Source of the DNA: Candidatus Palibaumannia cicadellinicola
GTDB taxonomy: Bacteria > Pseudomonadota > Gammaproteobacteria > Enterobacterales > Enterobacteriaceae
Length of the DNA stretch: 64,000 nt
NCBI RefSeq assembly: GCF_001269425.1
Contig: NZ_CP011787.1
Span: 310,001-374,000, forward strand
Direction of reading: 5' to 3'
Shown here: positions 57,378 through 64,000 of the stretch, piece after piece
How the letters are laid out: each line of letters opens with the position of its first letter
Numbering within the stretch: position 1 is the stretch's first letter
Position numbers and translations under genes: made by a program
The notes under the pieces: generated by a model
What the model was told of the DNA's origin: nothing
Seen by the model: the letters and a program-made list of their open reading frames with translations, nothing else
Databases searched by the model: none

Positions 57378-57419
57378 CTAAGGTGTATGATGATATGGAT
57401 TAATGATAATTTTATTCAT
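57378..57419 (-). CDS. hisL: his operon leader peptide with two histidine codons
   Basis: Thirteen codons on the minus strand, MNKIIINPYHHTP then TAG, with an AGGA ribosome binding site five bases before the ATG (plus 57425-57428). It ends just upstream of the conserved TCTTTCAGGC block of the attenuator, the same place as hisL in E. coli. E. coli hisL has seven consecutive His (MTRVQFKHHHHHHHPD); here only two remain, at residues 10-11, plus Pro near the end. Too short for homology on its own; the call rests on position, start signal and the attenuator. Confidence 0.72.
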   Translation of the reverse strand: MNKIIINPYHHTP

Positions 57420-57452
57420 AGTGTTCCTTATAAGTAGGTTTATTAAACTAAT

Positions 57453-57458
57453 AGTATA
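57453..57458 (-). promoter_or_regulatory. candidate -10 element of the his operon
   Basis: Minus-strand TATACT (plus 57453-57458) lies about 34 bases before the hisL start, a suitable distance for transcription of the leader. I see no good -35 hexamer 16-18 bases upstream, so the promoter assignment is tentative. Confidence 0.3.
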
Positions 57459-58078
57459 TGTATTATTACCCTAACGATATTTAGGGCATAGTGCAACATT
57501 TTTTTTCATTAAGGCAAAAATAATGATAACAAGATATATATTATATATTATTTATTGGTGTTGGTTGGCTAGGACTGCACTTATTTTACGTAGTAGATAG
57601 CAGCACATTCTAGAAATAGAATGAATGCTATGCTATATTAACTAACAATAAATAACCAATTAGATCATAAAAATAAAATTACCTACTAACTACTAGTACC
57701 TCCTAGGAGGATAGGAACATCAACTGTTAATTACTTATTAACATTAACAATTATATATACCATAAATTATTAAATGTATACTTAGCGGGTATTTTGTTTA
57801 AAATTTTATCAAATTATTTAACTTATGTTGGGCCTACAACAACCTAGATATTCATCATATTAATTACAAACAGCAATACACAATTATTTATAGTATCTAT
57901 CTTGAAATAATAATAATTTTATTATCAGTACCACAATATAAGCTTAAATTAGATTGGCTTAAGTGAACATTTTCCTAATAACATAAGTAGTTATTTTACT
58001 TTTAAATATTTTAAAAAAAAATAAAAATGATGTTTTTTGTACAATTGTTAATAAATATTAGTGAGTAAATAATTAAAT
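57459..58078. other. about 620-base gap between the his leader and gloC, no gene seen
   Basis: Very AT-rich, broken in all frames, no recognisable homology. This is a junction between two regions far apart in E. coli (his and the ycbL-asnS region), so it marks an ancestral deletion or rearrangement. The one structured element is the exact 12-base palindrome CCTCCTAGGAGG at 57699-57710. Confidence 0.55.
57699..57710. repeat. 12-base perfect palindrome CCTCCTAGGAGG
   Basis: A GC-rich perfect palindrome in a very AT-rich gap. It contains AGGAGG, a full anti-Shine-Dalgarno complement, on both strands, but no open frame follows at suitable spacing on either side that I can support. Function unknown. 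Confidence 0.4.
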
Positions 58079-58715
58079 ATGATGCATTATCATATAATTA
58101 CTGTAACAGATTTACATCAAAACTGTTCCCTAATCTGGTGTGACCAAACTAAAGAAGCAGCATTAGTAGATCCAGGTGGAGAGGCACTAAGATTATGCCT
58201 AGAAATAGATAAATTTGACATTAATCTAACAAAGATTGTCTTAACTCATGGTCACTTAGATCATGTAGGAGCATCTAATACATTAGCTAAGCATTACGGT
58301 GTGCCTATCATTGGACCTCACTCTGCCGATAAATTTATGTTAGAAAACCTACCATTACAGTGCCAAATATTTGGTTGGCCGGTTATATACTCATTTTTAC
58401 CAGATAGCTGGTTAGCTAACGGAGATATTATTAATGTAGGAATGGAACGCTACCATGTGCTCCATTGTCCTGGTCACTCTCCGGGTCATATTGTTTTGTT
58501 GAATAAAATAAGAAAATTTATTATAATGGGGGATGTGCTGTTCAGAGATTCAATAGGACGTACTGATTTACCAGGTGGTAATGCACAAATATTAATAGAC
58601 TCTATTAATAACCAACTTCTCACTCTTGCTGATGATATAATTTTTTTTGCCAGGACATGGGTTAATGTCCACTATTGGTTATGAACGTAGTAATAACTTT
58701 TATTTGCTGCGATAA
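58079..58715 (+). CDS. gloC: Hydroxyacylglutathione hydrolase GloC (YcbL), frameshifted in a T8 run
   Basis: Metallo-beta-lactamase-fold hydrolase, a type II glyoxalase that acts on S-lactoylglutathione. Metal motif THGHLDHVGA, LHCPGHSPGHIV and MGDVLFRDSIGRTDLPGG are present. The frame stops at 58684 with an unrelated tail (ARTWVNVHYWL). Removing one T from T8 (58641-58648) continues LPGHGLMSTIGYERSNNFYL and ends at TAA 58713-58715; E. coli reads [20 protein letters not shown]. The His in PGHG is a metal ligand and is lost in the uncorrected frame. Restored length ~211 against 215. Start at 58079 or at the next ATG (58082). In E. coli ycbL also lies near asnS, with aspC and ompF between. Confidence 0.88.
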
Positions 58716-58755
58716 CTGACAATCCATATTATATTATACTTATAATTAATTGATA

Positions 58756-60156
58756 TTAGAAAGAAGCCTGACGCTGGCTTCTTGGAAATGGTATTACGTC
58801 TCGTATATTTTGCATTCCTGTTACATAAACAATTAATCGTTCTAAACCTAATCCAAAACCTGAATGAGGTACAGTTCCGTAACGGCGTAAATCACGATAC
58901 CACCAATAATCTTTTTGTTTTAGTCCAAGATCAGCTAAACGTTTATCTAATTTATCCAGGCGTTCTTCACGTTCTGATCCACCAATAATTTCACCAATGC
59001 CTGGTGCTAAAATATCCATAGCTGCTACAGTTTTACCGTCATCGTTCATTCGCATATAAAACGCTTTTATATCTTTTGGATAATTTTTTACTACAACAGG
59101 AGCTTGGAAATATGTTTCAGCAAGATAGCGTTCGTGCTCAGAAGAAAGGTCTATACCCCAAACAATAGGATTATCAAATTTATGCTTGCAAGCTTGTAAT
59201 ATATCTATAACTTCTGTGTAATCTACTTGGGCAAAATCGGTGCTAATAAATTTATCTAATCGTTTAATAGCATTAGTGTTAATTTTTGCAGCAAAAAACT
59301 GCATATCTTCAGCACATTCTATCAATACAGTATTAAAAATATATTTAAGCATTTTTTCTGCTAGAGTAGCAATATCAGTTAAATTAGCGAATGCTAACTC
59401 TGGTTCAACCATCCAAAACTCTGCTAAATGACGACTAGTATTAGAATTTTCTGCGCGGAAGGTAGGACCAAAAGTATATATTTTAGAGAGTGCACAAGCA
59501 TAACTTTCTCCATTTAACTGACCTGATACAGTAAGAAAAGCTTCTTTACCAAAAAAATCATGTTCATAGTTTACTTTTCCTTGATCGTTATGCGGTAATT
59601 TGTCTAAATCTAGCGTAGAAACTCGGAACATTTCTCCTGCACCTTCACTATTAAAAGCAGTAATTAATGGAGTTGAAACCCATAAAAAACCTTGTTCATT
59701 CATAAATCTATGAATAGCCTGTGCTACAGTATGTCGTACTCTAGTAACGGCGCCGATAACATGAGTACGTGGACGTAAATGGGCTACCTCTCTTAGATAT
59801 TCCATACTATGCTTTTTAGCTGTTATAGGATATGTATCTGGATCTTCGATCCATCCTATTACTGTTACTGTATTAGCCTGTATCTCGAAATTTTGTCCTC
59901 TACCCATTGATGCAACTACCATCCCAGTAATTTTTACAGAGCAACCAGTGGTAAGACGTAAAACATCATTTTTATAATTTAATATATTTTTATGAATAAT
60001 AACTTGCAATGAATCAAAGCATGAACCATCATAAATAGAAAGGAAAGATATTCCTGCTTTCGAATCTCTACGGGTACGAACCCAACCCTGTATAGTGACT
60101 TCACTATTAGCTATAAAATACCCTTTGATGATATTTACTATTTGTAGTGTTTTCAT
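58756..60156 (-). CDS. asnS: Asparaginyl-tRNA synthetase
   Basis: Class IIb aminoacyl-tRNA synthetase charging tRNA-Asn. N-terminal OB-fold anticodon-binding domain ([20 protein letters not shown]), motif 2 [20 protein letters not shown], and motif 3 [16 protein letters not shown] choose ATG 60156 ([12 protein letters not shown]), which aligns without gaps to E. coli and lies 8 bases after GGA; another ATG is two codons upstream. Length 466, as in E. coli. Confidence 0.96.
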   Translation of the reverse strand: MKTLQIVNIIKGYFIANSEVTIQGWVRTRRDSKAGISFLSIYDGSCFDSLQVIIHKNILNYKNDVLRLTTGCSVKITGMVVASMGRGQNFEIQANTVTVIGWIEDPDTYPITAKKHSMEYLREVAHLRPRTHVIGAVTRVRHTVAQAIHRFMNEQGFLWVSTPLITAFNSEGAGEMFRVSTLDLDKLPHNDQGKVNYEHDFFGKEAFLTVSGQLNGESYACALSKIYTFGPTFRAENSNTSRHLAEFWMVEPELAFANLTDIATLAEKMLKYIFNTVLIECAEDMQFFAAKINTNAIKRLDKFISTDFAQVDYTEVIDILQACKHKFDNPIVWGIDLSSEHERYLAETYFQAPVVVKNYPKDIKAFYMRMNDDGKTVAAMDILAPGIGEIIGGSEREERLDKLDKRLADLGLKQKDYWWYRDLRRYGTVPHSGFGLGLERLIVYVTGMQNIRDVIPFPRSQRQASF

Positions 60157-60466
60157 ATACATTTTCCAAAAAATTTATGTAGTGCTATAGCTTAAATTAA
60201 CAGTGTCATACTAAAATAAATAATTTTGTTATGTTATCTATTTACTGTTTAGGTAGGTAAAGTAACAATACAAAAATCAATTTTTTCTCAATTAGGTATA
60301 CTTTCTAGCAATATTTGTTTTTAACAATCTGTTTACTAATAGTTTATCACCATTGGTAGAATAACATGTATGATATTTGCGGCTCATACACTTCTGTTGT
60401 AATTTCTTAAATCCATATTATATAAACACAAGATTATATAAACAATATTATAAATAAGGAGATATT
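60157..60466. other. 310-base divergent gap between asnS and pyrD
   Basis: No gene seen. In E. coli pncB and pepN lie between asnS and pyrD; no trace of either is recognisable. It must hold promoters for both flanking genes, which I cannot place. The pyrD ribosome binding site AAGGAG is at 60456-60461. Confidence 0.55.
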
Positions 60467-61477
60467 ATGTTTTATCCTCTGATCAGACAAGCATTATTCC
60501 AATTAGAACCAGAAAAAGCCCATGAATTTACTTTTCAACAGCTTAAGCGTATCACAGGTACGCCATTAGAGTTTTTAGTTAGACAATCTGTTCCTACTAA
60601 GGCTATTAATTGTATGGGGATTTCTTTTAAAAATCCATTAGGTCTAGCTGCTGGATTCGATAAAAATGGCGATTACATCGACGCAATAGGTGCTATGGGG
60701 TTTGGCTTTATTGAAGTTGGTACTGTTACTCCGCACGCCCAACCTGGTAATAAAAAACCAAGACTATTTAGGTTAGTTAAGGCAGGTGGATTGATTAATC
60801 GTATGGGGTGTAATAATTTGGGGGTTGATAACCTCATTAACAATATCAAAAACTCAAATTTTGGTGGTGTGTTAGGTATTAATATTGGTAAAAATCAAGA
60901 TACTCCTATCGAACAAGGAAAAGATGATTATTTAATTTGTATGGAAAAAGTATATCCTTATGCTGATTATATCGCAATAAATATATCATCACCAAATACC
61001 CCTGAGCTTACTAATTTACAATTTGGAGAACTGTTAGATAATTTACTTTTCTCGATAAAAGATAAACAAACAGCATTACAGGAATATCATAATAAATATG
61101 TACCAATAGCGGTAAAAATTACACCTGATATGACTAAGTCTGAACTAATTCAGATGGCAGATATGCTAGTTAAACATAATATTGATGGAGTAATTGCAAC
61201 TAATACTACTACTAATCGAGAATTAGTGCATGGGTTAGATCATAGTTCGCAAGCTGGTGGTTTAAGTGGTCGTCCTATACACTTAATTAGTACTGAAGTA
61301 ATTAGTATTTTATCTTCTGAGTTAAAAGGAAAATTACCTATTATCGGTGTTGGTGGTATTGATTCTTTGATGGCGGCACGAGAAAAAATGGCTGCTGGCG
61401 CGGCGCTGATTCAGATTTATTCAGGCTTAATTTTTAATGGACCTCGCCTAATAAAGGATATTATCAGCGATATTTAA
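60467..61477 (+). CDS. pyrD: Dihydroorotate dehydrogenase (quinone), class 2
   Basis: Membrane-associated FMN enzyme oxidising dihydroorotate to orotate with ubiquinone as acceptor. N-terminal amphipathic helices ([20 protein letters not shown]) for membrane association, [28 protein letters not shown], catalytic Ser in [12 protein letters not shown], and FMN sites [11 protein letters not shown] and [14 protein letters not shown]. Length 336, as in E. coli. AAGGAG at 5-base spacing is the strongest ribosome binding site in this part of the window. Confidence 0.97.
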   Translation: MFYPLIRQALFQLEPEKAHEFTFQQLKRITGTPLEFLVRQSVPTKAINCMGISFKNPLGLAAGFDKNGDYIDAIGAMGFGFIEVGTVTPHAQPGNKKPRLFRLVKAGGLINRMGCNNLGVDNLINNIKNSNFGGVLGINIGKNQDTPIEQGKDDYLICMEKVYPYADYIAINISSPNTPELTNLQFGELLDNLLFSIKDKQTALQEYHNKYVPIAVKITPDMTKSELIQMADMLVKHNIDGVIATNTTTNRELVHGLDHSSQAGGLSGRPIHLISTEVISILSSELKGKLPIIGVGGIDSLMAAREKMAAGAALIQIYSGLIFNGPRLIKDIISDI

Positions 61478-61517
61478 TATAAATTAAAACGTATATGATA
61501 CTTATATTTACAATTAA

Positions 61518-62036
61518 TTAGAAGGCAGCAATATCTTTAAATAAACCAACTTTTAGATCACTTGCGGTATAAATAATTTTCCCATCACAGATTACTTCAC
61601 CGTCGGCCATACCAATAATTAGTTGACGGTGGATAATACGGCGAACATGAATACGATAAATTAATTTTTTAGCACTAGGTAAAATTTGACCGGTAAACTT
61701 TACTTCACCTACCCCTAATGCCCTGCCTTTACCTTCTCCGCCAAGCCAACCCAGGTAGAAACCTACTAATTGCCACATAGCATCCAATCCTAGACAACCT
61801 GGCATTACTGGGTCGCCAATAAAATGACAACTAAAGAACCACATGTTAGGTTTAATATCAAGTTCAGCTTCAATAAAACCTTTATGGTAATTTCCTCCAG
61901 ACTCGGTTATTTTTACTACTTTATCCATCATTAACATATAATTTGCTGGAAGCTGAGGACCAAATTTACCAAATAATTCACCGCGGCTGGATGCTATTAG
62001 ATCTTCTTTTGAATAAAAATTACGTTTATTTATCAT
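61518..62036 (-). CDS. fabA: 3-hydroxydecanoyl-ACP dehydratase / isomerase
   Basis: Introduces the cis double bond into unsaturated fatty acids; partner of FabB. The catalytic His and Asp are in [21 protein letters not shown]. Other conserved blocks: [12 protein letters not shown] and [17 protein letters not shown] ([15 protein letters not shown]). Length 172, as in E. coli. It lies 87 bases behind lonH, as in E. coli. Confidence 0.97.
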   Translation of the reverse strand: MINKRNFYSKEDLIASSRGELFGKFGPQLPANYMLMMDKVVKITESGGNYHKGFIEAELDIKPNMWFFSCHFIGDPVMPGCLGLDAMWQLVGFYLGWLGGEGKGRALGVGEVKFTGQILPSAKKLIYRIHVRRIIHRQLIIGMADGEVICDGKIIYTASDLKVGLFKDIAAF

Positions 62037-62123
62037 ACATTATAAAAATTGAATCATAAATTATACACATTTATTTATGCCAGCCAGCTATTTATTTGTA
62101 ATTTAGTTAGTTGTTAGTTCTGT

Positions 62124-63884
62124 TTAATAAAACACTCTCTTAGCTAACCAGCGTAAACCAAATGGTAATAAATATTGCCGTTCTTGCCTATTTTGTATCT
62201 TAATAATTCGCTCACGAATACAATCTATTAGATTAGGTCGCTTTTCATTAGAAAAAGGCATAGCAGTCAATATTTCCAAAGTATCATAAATATTATTTAC
62301 TGGCCAAATAGAGAAATTGTTATTACGTACTTCTTGAATAACATGATCGTTTAAACACAAATGACGAATATTAGTGTGAGGAATAATAACTCCTTGATTA
62401 CCAGTAAGTCCGCGCGTATTGCATAATGTAAAAAAACCCTCAATTTTTTCATTGATACTTCCAATCGACTGAACGCGACCAAATTGATCTACTGATCCAG
62501 TAATTGCAATTTGCTGATCAACTGGTTGATCAGCTAATGCACTTATAAGCGCTACTAGTTCTGCTAATGATGCGCTGTCACCGTCTATTTCTTCATATGA
62601 TTGCTCAAACACCAACGACGCAGAGAATGGTAATTGCCGATCTAACTTGAGTACTGACATAAGAAAAGCTTGCATAATCATCATCCCTTTAGTATGAAGA
62701 TTACCGCTTAGTTCTGCTTTACTATCAACATCATGGATTTCTCCATCACCAAAATGGACCACACAGCTAATACGTGATGGTTGGCCAAATAGCAACGGAT
62801 GACCAGAAAACGATAGCACAGATAGTGCATTTACTTGACCTGTAATTTTACTTTCAGTATCTACCATAATCTGTCCTTCTGCTATATCTTGTTGCATGCT
62901 TTCACAAATATAGCTTTCACACCAAATGTTAGTACGATAGCTTTCATACAGTGCAGTAGCATTGATGACCTTATTGTAGCAGTATAAAACTGATTCTTTT
63001 AATCTTCTAGTAAGCCAATGTGGACAAAGTGGCAACTTGAGTTGATCGCCGCTATAGCGAACTGATTGTTTGATCAATTCAGGCCATGCATCAGAATGTA
63101 GTGCTTGCAATCCTTGCCGATGTGCCAACGTATTAACCCACGAGCACCACTGTGCTATGTCTTTAGCATTATTAATACGCTTATCTAATTCAAATTCTCC
63201 ATACAATGCTAGTCTAAGCAGATCAGGCTCCATAGTATGGAGCGCGGCTAAGACTTCGTTATCTCCGATTATTATCAGTCGCAAATTTAGCGGCATAGAA
63301 GGTATATAAATAGATAGTGGTATATTTTCTTTCGCTGGTAGCCAGTCGAAACGCTGCTGTATAATCATTTGTTTTATACGTAGCCACAACAGGGGTTGGC
63401 TCACTAATGTATTAGCACCTAGTAATAAAATACCACCGTTCACGTAGTGTACTAGACCTGGTTGTAGATTGATGCTCTCTTTATAGCAGTAGAGAGAACC
63501 AAAAAGTTGCTCTTGTTCTACCCAAGCTTGCCAGGTACAGACATCTTTGGCTGCAAAATTATCTTCTAGCGTAGAGGCTTGCTGCCAGTTAATTATTCTT
63601 ACGCTAGTTATAGTATATTTTCCACCTATTGGTTTAGAGTGAGCAGGGATAATGCTTTTAATTGTTTCAGCAATTAATTTAAAGTATTCTTCCTCTTCTT
63701 TTGCTTTAATTAACAAAAATCTACTTGGAGATCTGGTATGGCAAAGTTGCTTCAAACAGTTCATTAAGCGCTGTTGAAGCTCAGTTAAAGGCGAGATAAG
63801 ATGCGGATATTTTTTATTAAACATATCCGCAAATTTTGCGGTATCAGGAACTAAATATTGCCATTCTAATTTTTTATTATTCAA
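62124..63884 (-). CDS. lonH: Lon-like ATP-independent-type protease YcbZ/LonH
   Basis: Homologue of E. coli YcbZ, a Lon-like protein with a C-terminal Lon protease domain; its physiological role is poorly defined. The Ser/Lys dyad is visible in YEEIDGDSASLAELVALIS and GSINEKIEGFF. LQPGLVHYVNGGILLLGA and INALSVLSFSGHPLLFGQPS-like segments also match. Length 586, equal to E. coli. The start is TTG at 63884: the N-terminus (M)NNKKLEWQYLVPDT aligns without gap to E. coli MTITKLAWRDLVPDT, and the only nearby upstream ATG runs into a stop after two codons in another frame. Confidence 0.93.
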   Translation of the reverse strand: MNNKKLEWQYLVPDTAKFADMFNKKYPHLISPLTELQQRLMNCLKQLCHTRSPSRFLLIKAKEEEEYFKLIAETIKSIIPAHSKPIGGKYTITSVRIINWQQASTLEDNFAAKDVCTWQAWVEQEQLFGSLYCYKESINLQPGLVHYVNGGILLLGANTLVSQPLLWLRIKQMIIQQRFDWLPAKENIPLSIYIPSMPLNLRLIIIGDNEVLAALHTMEPDLLRLALYGEFELDKRINNAKDIAQWCSWVNTLAHRQGLQALHSDAWPELIKQSVRYSGDQLKLPLCPHWLTRRLKESVLYCYNKVINATALYESYRTNIWCESYICESMQQDIAEGQIMVDTESKITGQVNALSVLSFSGHPLLFGQPSRISCVVHFGDGEIHDVDSKAELSGNLHTKGMMIMQAFLMSVLKLDRQLPFSASLVFEQSYEEIDGDSASLAELVALISALADQPVDQQIAITGSVDQFGRVQSIGSINEKIEGFFTLCNTRGLTGNQGVIIPHTNIRHLCLNDHVIQEVRNNNFSIWPVNNIYDTLEILTAMPFSNEKRPNLIDCIRERIIKIQNRQERQYLLPFGLRWLAKRVFY

Positions 63885-64000
63885 ATCATTAGTTGAGAAT
63901 TTGTATTTTTATCCAAATTATATTTGACTGATTATAAATTTTATATCACTCCAAATATAATATTAGTTTCTTAAACGTGGAGCCTGTAATTGTAACCTAA
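63885..64000. other. upstream region of lonH, no gene seen
   Basis: AT-rich sequence up to the window edge. In E. coli matP and ompA lie on this side, but no part of them is recognisable in these 116 bases. Any promoter for lonH-fabA should be here. Confidence 0.4.

Overview
The window looks like part of the chromosome of a strongly reduced gammaproteobacterial insect endosymbiont. The DNA is AT-rich, almost every gene is a housekeeping or biosynthetic gene with its closest recognisable relative in Escherichia coli, the order of the segments follows a sparse version of the enterobacterial chromosome, and I see no insertion sequences, phage genes, defence systems or CRISPR arrays. The retained set (complete histidine operon, a lysine permease, complete NDH-1, partial envelope functions) fits best with a 'Candidatus Baumannia cicadellinicola'-type sharpshooter symbiont. 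That assignment is inference from memory of gene content; no database search was possible.

Layout. 1-1039: end of the alpha operon (rpoA 3' part, rplQ). 1055-1426: four-tRNA operon on the minus strand (Thr-TGT, Tyr, Gly, Thr-GGT), then coaA. 2561-5855: sixA, prmB, fabB. 6429-12894: truA, accD, folC, dedD, cvpA, purF, ubiX. 12941-27939 (minus): the full 13-gene nuo operon encoding NADH dehydrogenase I. 28159-31583: ackA-pta. 31635-35361 (minus): yfaE-nrdB-nrdA. 35535-39026: ubiG and gyrA, divergent. 39103-43541: an OmpC/OmpF-type porin, ddlA, tRNA-Pro, rplY, mepS, nfo. 43783-48505: lysP, folE, dcd, metG. 48545-57419 (minus): gnd, then the complete histidine operon hisG-D-C-B-H-A-F-I preceded by a leader peptide and attenuator. 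58079-63884: gloC, asnS, pyrD, fabA, lonH.

How it fits together: NDH-1 plus ackA-pta give respiratory and fermentative energy metabolism; NrdAB with YfaE, Dcd, PyrD and PurF serve nucleotide synthesis; AccD, FabB and FabA serve fatty acid synthesis; the his operon is a whole essential-amino-acid pathway, while LysP points to lysine uptake from a partner.

The most notable signal is a recurrent lesion. Five genes (coaA, dedD, the porin, metG, gloC) are each interrupted by a single-base change inside an A or T homopolymer of 6-9 bases, with clear homology continuing in the other frame. In metG the lesion cuts off the catalytic HIGH motif of what should be an essential enzyme, so either RNA polymerase or ribosomal slippage restores the frame or the assembly has homopolymer errors. 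The second notable signal is a well-conserved his attenuator whose leader peptide has only two histidine codons. Third, three of the five tRNA genes do not encode their 3' CCA.
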